A stretch of 64,000 nucleotides of DNA from positions 48,015,654 to 48,079,653 of the forward strand of contig CM060197.1 of the NCBI GenBank assembly GCA_030549335.1, read 5' to 3'. The position numbers and the translations under genes were made by a program. Shown one piece after another: positions 44,822-54,899 of the stretch. Each line of letters starts with the position of its first letter. Position 1 is the first letter of the stretch. This stretch comes from Pontederia crassipes. Taxonomy: Eukaryota > Streptophyta > Magnoliopsida > Commelinales > Pontederiaceae. Under the pieces are notes generated by a model. It was not told the DNA's origin. It made no database searches and saw only the letters and a program-made list of their open reading frames with translations.

Positions 44822-47683
44822 ATGGTCATGGCCGCGTCCATTCCGGCGAGCGTGGTTACTCCACTGACGAGTCCTATACAGAAGCCTCTGCTGCGGCGCG
44901 TCTCCAACGTCATCAAGGTTGGAGAAAAAGTGAAGGATCTGGAGGTGAAGATGGCAGATCTCAACAAGCTATTCGATGACATCAGAAGTGAAGTAGAAGG
45001 AGCTGAGCAATGGAATCAAAGAACTCAACGGTTCCAGCAACTACTGGAGCTATTCAATTACAGAGTTCCTCTCATGGCGAAGGAGGTGAGTGACATAACA
45101 AACTCTTATCGACAACTACACGGCAGCTTTGGCAGGTTCTCAGGTGACGTCATCTCCATGTATAAAATGGGGAGGAACGCAACCAGGAAGCAGAAGGAAG
45201 TGACGGATTTGTACCAAAAGTTGGACGATGAGGTGAAGAAGAGCGGCAGCCTCACTAAGGCAGTGGTTTCTGGCCAAGAAATGCCCGGCACGTCGGACTT
45301 GATAGCGATTGAGGCCAACCTCGACAAGGTTCTCGGTTACCTCGCCGATGGGGTTGGAGTCGTCGGGATACATGGGATGGGAGGAGTCGGCAAGACGGCT
45401 CTTTTGAAAAGTATCAACAACAGTATTCTCTCCCGCGGCGGCAACATCAGCCCCAACTCTGGTGTTGTTGCTGCTGATGATGATGCGAAAAGAGTGCATT
45501 TTGACCATGTAATATGGGTCACGGTTTCAAGAGACGGCGCTGAGGTTCAAAGGTTGCAAGATCTTATCGCTAAACAACTCGCGATGTTGCTGATATCTAA
45601 TGACAAAAGCTCAAGGAAGAGTAGGATTTTCGATTTCTTGAGAAACAAAAGGTTTGTGCTGTTGCTGGATGACGTTTGGGAGGGTTTGGATCTGACTGAA
45701 ATTGGCATCCCAGACGTAGGACGCACCGTGGTGTTCACAACAAGAGACGAGGCTGTATGTAGTGCAATGGGAGCTAAAAAGAAAGTTAAGGTGGAAGTTC
45801 TGAGAGCAGAGGATGCATGGCGACTCTTTCAGGAGAAGGCCGAAATTGAGGACATCGAAAGTGACACAGAAGAGATGGAAAAGCTCGCAAGGCAAATTGC
45901 AGGGGAGTGCGGAGGTCTTCCCCTTGCGCTCGTCACCGTCGGTCGAGCCATGTCCACCAAAAAGACCAGCGGCGAGTGGAGGCACGCTCTCAAATCACTA
46001 AAGAAGTCAATTAAATTAGCTGCTGCCAATCCAGGTGCAATTCCAGCAGGGATGATTATTACGCCGCTACTCAAGTTCTGCTATGACAATTTGATTGATG
46101 AAGAAACACAACAATGCTTCTTGTTCTGCGCCTTGTTCCCAGAAGACGATGGCATCCCTGAAGAGGATTTGATCGAGTGTCTTATGGGCCACGGCGTGAT
46201 TGATTCTGATCAGTTTAGTGATGTTGGTGAAATGTACGACTATGGTGACACTCTAATAGGACGTCTTACGTCAGCATGCTTACTGGAATCAGCTCTGGAA
46301 TTGGAAGAAAAGGAGTGTGTAAAAATGCATGACATTATTCGAAACACGGCCTTATGGATTGCCAACGACTGTAAAACGGATAATAGCAAATGGATTGTCC
46401 GTGCAGGATTAAGGAGTGAAGAGCCGCTGAGGAAAAATGATAATTGGGAATCGGCAGATCGAATATCACTCGCACTGAATGATATGAGTACGCTTCCAGA
46501 ACCGAAACCTACTTTGATCGAATATCCCAATTTGACTACTTTGATGGTCCGAAGAAATTGTCAGTTAGAAAGGATTCCTGAGAGCTTCTTCGGACATTTT
46601 CCTTCGTTGACCTACTTGGATATGTCACGTACTGGGATCCAAAATTTTCCAGAGGAGGTGACTATGCTGTCTCAGCTTGAATATCTCAACCTATCGTATA
46701 CACACATTAGATCATTAAGCTCGCACTTGGGGCGTTTAGAGGATTTGAGGTACTTAATATTACGTTCTTGTCACCTCCTCGAATATATTCCACAAGACTC
46801 AATTACTAAACTCCGAAGATTACAAGTGTTGGACCTTTCCGTCTCAAAATATGTGAGGAACATTTATGAAAGTGGAATTATATTTGATTTATCCAACATC
46901 CATCCCATCGACACAAAAGTGGAAGAGCTAAGGAGTTTGAAGTGGATGGGAATAAAGGCTCTCGGACTTCAAGTGAAATTGCGAGAGTTTTCATCCCTCG
47001 ATAAAATCATCAATCCTGGAGCTATTTGGAAGTTGTCGATCTACGGGTTCCCAAGTGGTTTGCCAACCCGAGACACGTTGGTGATAGGCAAAAACATACA
47101 GATTTTGACCTTGCGCAATTGTGGTGTATTGCAGGAATTGACAATAGGAAACGATGATCGAAATGGATATTTTCCTCGTTTACGCAAACTTGTAATCCTT
47201 GATTTCAATAGTTTGAAGAAGATAATGTGGAAAAGGCCAACAACTCTAGAAACCTTTCCTGAACTCAGGATGATCCATATTATTAGATGCCAATTATTGA
47301 CGGACATTTCATGGATTCAACATGTGACACATCTTAGATTTCTATCTATAGAATATTGTAAGGAATTGAGGGATATAATTGTTAGCGATGAAAATGATAA
47401 AAAAAGCCTTCGAAGTGAAGATGATTCTAGGCCACCAATTACATTTTCTAATCTTACAAAGATCTATTTGTTCGGATTGCCGCGGCTTGGTAACATCTAC
47501 CAAGGGATCATCTACTGCCCCGTGTTAAAAGAATTGACAGTGTGGCAGTGTCAACGTTTGACCAGACTGCCGTTTAATTTTCAGTCACATATACCTCACA
47601 TTTCAGCAGAATCAAAATGGTGGGAGTCCGTAAAATGGGATGATGACAACATCAAATGCCAGCTCGAACCCTACTTCGGGTAA
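44822..47683 (+). CDS. CC-NB-LRR disease resistance protein (RPS2/RPS5-type), intact, intronless
   Basis: A single exon of 953 codons. The second ATG (44828, MAASIPASVV) has the better context and may be the true start. Residues 25-145 form the coiled-coil domain without an EDVID motif, as in the RPS5 clade. The NB-ARC has P-loop GMGGVGKT (185-192), RNBS-A-like HVIWVTVSRD, kinase-2 LLLDDVW (281-287), RNBS-B VVFTTRDE, GLPLAL (365-370), RNBS-D CFLFCALFPED (432-442) and MHD (KMHDIIRNTALWIA, about 501-514). LRRs run from about 555 to 925 (for example SLTYLDMSRTGIQNFPEEV). The stretch between kinase-2 and RNBS-B is a few residues shorter than in relatives. It is an intracellular immune receptor that should bind ADP/ATP and act in effector-triggered immunity. 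The stop TAA lies inside GGTAAGT, a perfect splice donor. Tandem with NLR2. Confidence 0.95.
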   Translation: MVMAASIPASVVTPLTSPIQKPLLRRVSNVIKVGEKVKDLEVKMADLNKLFDDIRSEVEGAEQWNQRTQRFQQLLELFNYRVPLMAKEVSDITNSYRQLHGSFGRFSGDVISMYKMGRNATRKQKEVTDLYQKLDDEVKKSGSLTKAVVSGQEMPGTSDLIAIEANLDKVLGYLADGVGVVGIHGMGGVGKTALLKSINNSILSRGGNISPNSGVVAADDDAKRVHFDHVIWVTVSRDGAEVQRLQDLIAKQLAMLLISNDKSSRKSRIFDFLRNKRFVLLLDDVWEGLDLTEIGIPDVGRTVVFTTRDEAVCSAMGAKKKVKVEVLRAEDAWRLFQEKAEIEDIESDTEEMEKLARQIAGECGGLPLALVTVGRAMSTKKTSGEWRHALKSLKKSIKLAAANPGAIPAGMIITPLLKFCYDNLIDEETQQCFLFCALFPEDDGIPEEDLIECLMGHGVIDSDQFSDVGEMYDYGDTLIGRLTSACLLESALELEEKECVKMHDIIRNTALWIANDCKTDNSKWIVRAGLRSEEPLRKNDNWESADRISLALNDMSTLPEPKPTLIEYPNLTTLMVRRNCQLERIPESFFGHFPSLTYLDMSRTGIQNFPEEVTMLSQLEYLNLSYTHIRSLSSHLGRLEDLRYLILRSCHLLEYIPQDSITKLRRLQVLDLSVSKYVRNIYESGIIFDLSNIHPIDTKVEELRSLKWMGIKALGLQVKLREFSSLDKIINPGAIWKLSIYGFPSGLPTRDTLVIGKNIQILTLRNCGVLQELTIGNDDRNGYFPRLRKLVILDFNSLKKIMWKRPTTLETFPELRMIHIIRCQLLTDISWIQHVTHLRFLSIEYCKELRDIIVSDENDKKSLRSEDDSRPPITFSNLTKIYLFGLPRLGNIYQGIIYCPVLKELTVWQCQRLTRLPFNFQSHIPHISAESKWWESVKWDDDNIKCQLEPYFG

Positions 47684-47689
47684 GTCCGA

Positions 47690-48043
47690 AGCTTCCTTCC
47701 TTTCATGTATAAATATATATCAGCTGCTTAACCTCATAATTATATTTGCCATTATTGTATATATGTAGTTACTCTCTCTTATATTTGTTATTATTGTGTA
47801 CGGACTTTCTTTTTTTTTTCTTTTTCTATTTGATGTTTGTTATTGCGATTGTCATTGCTATTTGATGTTTGTTCATTTTTTTTCTTTTTTTCTATCGTGT
47901 GTAATAATTTTGGTTGCTATTTGGATGTTTGGTCCTACGCAATTATCATCTATTCTTTAGTTGTACTTTTTTTACCCAAATTAATTATTCCACGCCTTGG
48001 TCATCCAAAAATTAAAATTTGTTAATCACTAATAATGTAATTA
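47690..48043. repeat. NLR spacer (second copy of the flanking segment)
   Basis: It holds the NLR1 3' UTR and the duplicated flank also seen at 43440-43680, including T-rich runs and TTTTGGTTGCTATTTGGATG. Its last part (CCAAATTAATTATTCCACGC and onward) recurs downstream of NLR2 at 50500-50600. Confidence 0.6.
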
Positions 48044-50413
48044 ATGCATCTCATTAATTACACTCCATTAGTTATCATCCACTTCTTCCTTTCCACTCGC
48101 AGCTTCCAACACTCTGTTTCTTCCAACACTCCACTGACGAGTCTTATACCGGAACCTTTGCTGCGGCATGTCTCCTACGTCGTGCAGGTTGGAGAAAAAG
48201 TGAAGGATCTTGAGGTGGAGATGGCAGAACTGAACTCGCTATCCAGTAATATCAGAAGTGAAGAAGAAGAAGCTGAGAAACGGGGTCGAACTCAACGGTG
48301 CAACCAACTACTGGACAGAGTTCCTCCCATGGAGAAAGAGGTGAGTGACATAAAAATTAAGTATGAAAAACTGGGAAGATGGTGCTTTGGCAGGAGCTCA
48401 GGTGACATCATCTCCATCTATAAAATCGGGAGGAACGCAACTAGGAAGCTGGCGGAGGTGAAGGATTTGTACCAAAAGTTAGACGAGGCTGTATGCCGTC
48501 AAATGGAAGCCCAAAGGAAAATTAAGGTGGAAGTTCTGAGTCCAGAAGATGCATGGCGACTTTTCCAGGACAAGGCCGAAATTGAGGACGTCGAGAGCGA
48601 CACAAAAGAGATGGAAAAGCTCGCGAGGCAAATTGCAGAGGAGTGCCGAGGTCTTCCCCTTGCGCTCGTCACCGTCGGTCGAGCCATGTCCACCAAAAAG
48701 ACCAGCGGCGAGTGGAGGCATGCTCTCAAATCACTAAAGAAGTCAGTTAAATTCGCTGCTGCCGTTCCAGATGCAAAGCCGCTACTGAAGTTCTGCCATG
48801 ACGATTTAATCGATGAAAAAACACGACAATGCTTCTTGTGCTGCGCCTTGTTCCCAGAAGGTCATGACATCCCTAAAGAGGAGTTGATCCAGTGTCTTAT
48901 GGGCCACGGCGTGATTGATTCTGATGAGTTTAGTGACATTGGTGGAATGTACGACTATGGTAACACCCTAATAGGACGTCTTACGTCAGCATGTTTATTG
49001 GAATCAACTCGTGAACTAGATGTAGAAGCTCTAGAAGCTCAAGAAACTCTGAGATATAAAGAGTCCGTAAAAATGCATGATATAATTCGAGACATGGCCT
49101 TATGGATTGCCAACGATTATTGTGACAAGGACAAAACCAGCAGATGGATTGTCCGCGCAGGACTGTGGAGCGAAGAGCCGCTTAAGGAATCTGACGAGTG
49201 GGAAACGACACATGCAATATCACTCATGCTGAATGAGATGACTACGCTTCCAGAAGAAGCCAAACAAGTGGGAACCTGTCCTCATTTGTCTACTTTGATG
49301 ATCCAAAGAAATCAACTTTTAGAAAGAATTCCCGAGTCCTTCTTTCGACGTTTTCCTGCATTGACCTATTTGGACATGTCACGGACTGGGATCGAGATAT
49401 TTCCAGAGGAGGTGACCACGATGGTTCAGCTTCAATATCTCAACCTATCACGTACTTACATTGAATCATTAAGCTCAGGCTTGAAGAATTTGGTGAAATT
49501 GAGGTACTTAATCTTGTGCCATTGTCGCTGGCTCCGAGATATTCCAGAAGGGTCGATATCTAGACTCCCAAGCTTACAAGTATTGGACCTGAGTGGAAGT
49601 GGTATTAAATTTGATTTATCCATCCATCCTCCCAATCGAGAAGTCGAAGAGCTAAAGAGGTTGAAGGGAAGGAGGATCAAGGCTCTCGGACTTGATGTGA
49701 AGTTTCAAGCGTTCTCATCCCTCCATGAATGTGTCGATTGTACAACCATTTGGAAGTTGTCAGCCGAATGGTGCCCATATGGTTCACCAGTTCGAGATAT
49801 GTTGATGCTGGGCAAAAACATTCGGATCTTGCAATTGGACGAATTTCGTTCATTGCAGGAATTGACAATCACAAGCGATTCTCAAGATGGACATTTTCCT
49901 CGGTTACGTGAACTTCGACTCCGTGATTTAGATAGACTGGAGAAGATAATATGGAAAAGGCCGACAACGTTTCCTCAACTCACGACCATCGATGTTTTTT
50001 ATTGCAACGTGATGGAGGACATGTCATGGATTCGACACGTGACATGCCTTGAAGTTCTATGGATATATAAATGCAGGGAATTGAGGGATATAATAGTTAG
50101 TGATGAAAATGACCAAAAAGGCCATCGGACTGAAGATGATTGTAGGCCACCAATTACATTTTCTAATCTCAGATATATGTTTTTGGAGGATTTGCCGCGC
50201 TTGAGCAACATCTACCAAGGAATCATCTACTGCCCCTTGTTACAAGTATTGCATGTGCGGAGATGTGAAGGTTTGTCAAGACTGCCATTTAATTTTCAGT
50301 CATATATACCTGAGGACGAATCATTCCACATTCTTGGGGAGTTGAAATGGTGGAGGTCCGTGGAGTGGGAAGATGGCAACGTCAAATCCGACCTCGAACG
50401 CTTCTTCGTGTAA
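48044..50413 (+). CDS. CNL-like protein lacking the P-loop/kinase-2 core (CC-partial NB-LRR)
   Basis: A 789-codon uninterrupted frame closely related to NLR1. The coiled coil (about 40-146) runs as YQKLD directly into EAVCRQMEAQRKIKVEVL, which in NLR1 follows RNBS-B. Relative to NLR1, residues 136-309 (174 codons) are missing in frame, removing P-loop, RNBS-A, kinase-2 and RNBS-B. GLPLAL (203-208), RNBS-D (CFLCCALFPEGHD), MHD (VKMHDIIRDMALWIA) and the LRRs are intact. It cannot bind nucleotide in the normal way. The NLR1-type start (ATGGCCGCG...) is also missing, so translation would begin from an ATG (48044) in former 5' UTR or a later Met. The absence of stops over 2.3 kb suggests recent origin or retained use; a transcribed pseudogene is the cautious alternative. 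Confidence 0.8.
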   Translation: MHLINYTPLVIIHFFLSTRSFQHSVSSNTPLTSLIPEPLLRHVSYVVQVGEKVKDLEVEMAELNSLSSNIRSEEEEAEKRGRTQRCNQLLDRVPPMEKEVSDIKIKYEKLGRWCFGRSSGDIISIYKIGRNATRKLAEVKDLYQKLDEAVCRQMEAQRKIKVEVLSPEDAWRLFQDKAEIEDVESDTKEMEKLARQIAEECRGLPLALVTVGRAMSTKKTSGEWRHALKSLKKSVKFAAAVPDAKPLLKFCHDDLIDEKTRQCFLCCALFPEGHDIPKEELIQCLMGHGVIDSDEFSDIGGMYDYGNTLIGRLTSACLLESTRELDVEALEAQETLRYKESVKMHDIIRDMALWIANDYCDKDKTSRWIVRAGLWSEEPLKESDEWETTHAISLMLNEMTTLPEEAKQVGTCPHLSTLMIQRNQLLERIPESFFRRFPALTYLDMSRTGIEIFPEEVTTMVQLQYLNLSRTYIESLSSGLKNLVKLRYLILCHCRWLRDIPEGSISRLPSLQVLDLSGSGIKFDLSIHPPNREVEELKRLKGRRIKALGLDVKFQAFSSLHECVDCTTIWKLSAEWCPYGSPVRDMLMLGKNIRILQLDEFRSLQELTITSDSQDGHFPRLRELRLRDLDRLEKIIWKRPTTFPQLTTIDVFYCNVMEDMSWIRHVTCLEVLWIYKCRELRDIIVSDENDQKGHRTEDDCRPPITFSNLRYMFLEDLPRLSNIYQGIIYCPLLQVLHVRRCEGLSRLPFNFQSYIPEDESFHILGELKWWRSVEWEDGNVKSDLERFFV

Positions 50414-51489
50414 GTCCAAAACTAACTTTCCTTCTATTATATTTTAATGTTTGGTCCTACATATGCAATTTATCATCTATTCTTAAGTCACACTTTGTTT
50501 ACCCAAATTAATTACTCTACGGCTCGTTCATCTAAAAGTTAAATTTGTTAATCCCCTAGTGTTGTAATGAATTAATGCAGCCCACAAGACTTATAAGTGG
50601 CCGAGGGGGTGAAGCATTCAACATTATCCCTTTCTCAAGTTCTTGAAATTCGAACCAAACCTCACGTTGGTAACAGTTCAATTCTCCTGAACTGAAAGTT
50701 GTTTTATTTTACATATATCGTGCCATTACGGGGAATACCCCAAAAATTTGCAACTTTAGCATATGATGGCTAGTTTAGAAGATGGCCCTGTAAATTAACT
50801 CTTATGAATCATGTTGCAATAATGTTGTATAGCATGAATCATTTGAAGATTCTCTCTCATGGTCCACAAAATTCAACATGGATATGAGATAAGAACATAT
50901 ATTGTGCATATATTGTGCCAAAATTCAACATGGTCCACAAAATTCAACATATATTGTGCCATTAATTCTTGTTTGCTAAATTAATGTATGTAAGTTAACT
51001 TCTTGTAAGTGGCCCGCTCACTGGGCATAGACTTGTTTTCCAAGTATTTCGTGGTACATCATATGAGATAAGAACAATTTGTTCTTTCCTTTTTTTTTTT
51101 TTCTGCAATTATTAATATGAGATCCAAGTATTTCTAAAATTGGTGTATGATAAGAAAAGTGCCAACAAAACTTTCTTCTTGGGGTTGTTCCTCTATCAAA
51201 CAGGGTCATAGAAATAGAATACTAAATTTATATATTCTAATCGAACTCTAGTTAGGGCCGATTAAATTTAATAAACTTAAATAACGGGTAGTCCGTGATA
51301 AACTTAAATTCTAACTATTGATATGTTATTGGGCTTGAAAATAGAGTTTAACGGTTATTTATTTTTTTTCACCCATTAATAAAGCCCATATTAATTGAGG
51401 CAATGCGTTTATACGTGGATTAGCCTGATTTGGGCCCCAATACTCGGCCTGTTATTTCTTTTGCCAGCCCAATCTTTCTTATTATTTTG

Positions 51490-51530
<41 letters not shown>

Positions 51531-53305
51531 GACCACTTTGTATTAAATTCAAAACATTACTGGTCGACAAGTATTAATTTATTTCCGGGATCATTCGACA
51601 AAAAATTGTTTTTTTTTTCTGAAATTCTCAATTCCTTACCAACTTTCTTTTATGGATTAATTTCAGATCTACAATCGATTTAATATTTGGTGATCCATTA
51701 AATATTATTTTCTGAATTCCCATAGGATTAGCAGATTTAGGATATATTTGCATATGATACATATATAATATTGATATTATTTAATACTATCCCTTAATTG
51801 CTGGTCGATTGAAGTTTGAAAACATAAAAATCTTTTTCTTTTTTTATATCTTGGAAAGTAAACTCCTCAACAATTTTCGCTACTAATCAGACCGTCAATA
51901 AATTATTCATTCCTTTTCATTCGATCAGTTTAATAAAATAAATATATAATATTTAGAGGGGGTTTAGCTACTTTTCCACCCTTTATAATTAATGCAAAAA
52001 ATTATTCAAATAAGATTTAGCCACACTTTCGAAATTCTCAATCAAATATAAACCCTAACTGCATATAATCAAAGATTTTATATATTTTGCAAAAGAAGTA
52101 TTTTTGAATTAGATCGAAGTATATAATCAAATCAGTTTGGACTTAAAGTTTTTATATATTTTGATAAATCTAAGAATATATATATATATATATATATATT
52201 AAGTTTAACAATAAAATTAAGTGTTACCAAGTAAAATAAATAACAGAATAGTCGGTATTAGAAATATTCAATAATTCAACTAGATAAACATAATTAATTG
52301 TCAATGTGAATACTTCTCGCGAAACAATATTACAACAAATTAATTATTGCATTAGAATTCTTTGAGTCGAATTTATTGGTCTCGAGCTAAACTTTTTAGG
52401 GACGTCCTTGTCGGGTGGTTGGGCAATCGCAGAAAGACCTCTACACAATTGACAATTGGGCAAAAGCAAACGTTGTTTCTCTCTCCTAAATGATTAATTA
52501 CCCACCACATGATCCGTACAATCTTTATCTCTCCTCTCTCGACTTGTGTTCTCTCTACACCACGTACGTTCCTATCGCGATCCTTATTCCGCTACGTACT
52601 CTCCATGCATGCCGACCGATAGACTTATCCATGCATGCATTATAACAAGGGAGGGTCTTTGGTTCATGAATAAACACATGAACAACACATTATTCACTCT
52701 AAATAATCAAACATTTAAAAGAAATAACCTGGATTAATAAACGTAGTCTAATCCAAATTTGTTATTCTCTTTCACAATAATAATAATTACTAACCTGGAC
52801 TTCTTCTCTTCATTTTATTCTAACTAAATGCTGCTTACTTTTTTACCAAAATAAAAATAAAAATTTATGAATATTAAACCTAAATTATTCTTGCTTTTTA
52901 TCCCTGGACACCCCTATTAATTTCTTAATATTGGGTATTATAACATATAATGCATGCGTTGAGCTTATAAATATATATTTAATTTCGCATTCAATTTCCC
53001 AAAATTTATTGAAGAAAACACAACGAAATTAAGTTAAAGAGTTAAAAGTATATTGTTTTAGCCGAATGCATGATACATCACCTCCTAAAACATAAAGATT
53101 ATTTTTGGTATCATTTTTTGTGGGGAAGGCAGAAAAAAATTGGGACGACAAAATATTATTAGATAAAAATAGAAGAGAATTATAGTAGTCAGAATTTTGA
53201 AGCTTTCCCTAATCCCATCTCATTGAAAGTTTACATAGGCAATCCTTTTGTAAATAATAAGTTTTGTTATTCTTACTATGACTATGTAATTAATAATCCT
53301 TTTAT
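50414..53305. other. Intergenic AT-rich DNA downstream of NLR2
   Basis: It starts with the third partial copy of the NLR flank (50447-50600), then AT-rich DNA with (TA)n tracts at 51499-51528 and 52177-52200 and a duplicated AAAATTCAACATGGTCCACA motif at 50868-50950. No gene recognised. Confidence 0.45.
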
Positions 53306-53309
53306 AAAA

Positions 53310-53502
53310 AATGGAGGTGTCCCCTCTTTAAAGAAGGGACACCTTGTCTCTTATGTTTCTATTCATTAGATTAAAAATCTATGAATCCTATTTTACTCAT
53401 TTTCATTTAAAAAGTTTAAATCTAATTCATAAATTCTTAATGTGATGAATAGAAAGAAGGGAGACACCATGTCCCTCATTTAAAAGAAGGACACCCTCAT
53501 GA
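53310..53502. repeat. Degenerate foldback MITE (GGTGTCC ends)
   Basis: Left GAGGTGTCCCCTCTTTAAAG pairs with right-side AAAAGAAGGACACCCTC, and inner segments TTTCTATTCATTAGATTAAA and its inverse match as well. A further half-arm (AAGAAGGGAGACATCG) follows at 53518-53570. Confidence 0.6.
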
Positions 53503-53863
53503 TTCATAGATTCTTAAGAAGAAGGGAGACATCGTTCTCTCATTTAAAATAGGGATACACCCATTAAGTTCTTTAATTAAATTGGAAAACATATAAATTT
53601 TCAACTAAGAGTAGGATCCAAGATATTATGATCTGTCATTTGGATACCTGAAAGTATTAATTATTCTTGATAAATTTAGATCGCAAAATCATAAGTGATG
53701 GAATCCTTTTTTTTATATAAAATAAAAGGCACGTTGATATTATCATAATCTCTATATTTTATTGGTTACATAGTCACAAGAAACTTCGAACGATATGTAG
53801 ATACATAGCCCATACATATCCTCAATTGAAATGGGCGCGTCCATCTCGCAAATTAATTTACTG

Positions 53864-54820
53864 CTACATGATGTTGCAAACGACAGCCGGATCCTGATCC
53901 ACGATCGTGACGCAGCAGCCGCCGCCGCAGCCGCCGCCGCACGGTGGCCTCGGAGGGCACCACGGCGGCGGTTCCGGACACGGCCAAACCGGAGGGCACC
54001 ACGGTGGCGGTTCCGGACACGGCCGAGGGCACCACGGCGGCGGTTCCGGACACGGCCGAGGGCACCACGGAGGCGGGTCGCTCGGCCAGTTCCAGTCGAC
54101 CACCTTCACCGATATCGGTTCCGGAGCTGGAGGTTCCGGCGGGGGCGGAGGGCATGGGCAAACCGGCGGGGGCGGAGGGCATGGACACACCGGCGGACAC
54201 GGAGGGCATGGACACACCGGCGGACACGGAGGGCATGGACACACCGGCGGGCACGGAGGGCATGGACACTCCGGCGGGGGCGGGGGCGGGGGCGGAGGTG
54301 GAGGCGGAGGCGGCGGAGGTGGGGGCGGAGGCTTGATCTCGATGCAGATGATGACGTGGCCGGCCTTGCAGCGCACCTGTCTGATGAGGCGTTCGGGGTC
54401 GAAAGGGCCGGAGACGAAGACCTTGTTCTTCTTCTCGTCGAACGCGATCTCTTTGATTGGCTCGTGTTCTCCATTGATTCACATGAAAAATAATATAATA
54501 TATATGTATATAGTTAAATACGTGATGCAAGACATGTTAATGTAAAAGTAAAACATGCGTGCATGCATGCATGCAGGAAATTAGCTAGAACCAATAAAAG
54601 GTGCGTTACGCGCGAAAGATTAGTTAACCATTAATTACGTACTTTGTAGTTTACATAAGACCTTCTGGATTTTGGCTCTGCAGCGGTGGCACTTGAGGTC
54701 CACTGTTATTATCAACGTAGCTTCCTGTTTAAGTTCAGAGATCAGAGAGAGAGAGAGAGAGAGAGATTTGTGGACTAGGTAGAGCCTAGATGTTTGAAGA
54801 TATTTTACCTTCTCTGGCAT
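53864..54820 (-). CDS. HMA-domain proline/cysteine-rich protein (Pi21-like), three exons
   Basis: Exons on the minus strand are 54809-54820 (MPEK), 54643-54724 and 53864-54468, with GT-AG introns in matching phases, giving 232 aa. The HMA fold starts [20 protein letters not shown] with the CxxC metal site (CHRC), then KVLCKLQ, KEIAFDEKKNKVFVSGPFDP and CKAGHVIICIEIK. The tail is a run of about 20 prolines and then PCPPCPPVCPCPP-type repeats and PEPPPWCP repeats, ending VVCNIM. HMA plus proline-rich tail is the layout of rice Pi21 and related metallochaperone-like proteins, which act in the cytosol and, for Pi21, dampen blast resistance. The C-terminal CNIM could be a prenylation box (CaaX), as in HIPPs. 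Repetitive DNA of exon 3 also leaves long antisense frames, which I take as artefacts. Confidence 0.85.
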
Positions 54821-54880
54821 TGTTTCTGAGAGAAAGAGAGGGAGACCCTAAATGCGTAGGGATGGAGGGTCTTGGGCGTC

Positions 54881-54890
54881 CTATATATAA
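54881..54890 (-). promoter_or_regulatory. TATA box of the first HMA gene
   Basis: Minus-strand TTATATATAG, about 61 bp upstream of the ATG at 54820. A G-box CACGTG lies further upstream at about 54928-54933. Confidence 0.6.
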
Positions 54891-54899
54891 GGGACCTGC

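Noticed and set aside
53831-54545. Arg- and Gly-rich open frames opposite and across the HMA third exon
   Set aside because: Produced by the repetitive GC-rich Pro/Cys codons in other frames; only the minus frame joins to the HMA exons with matching splice phases.
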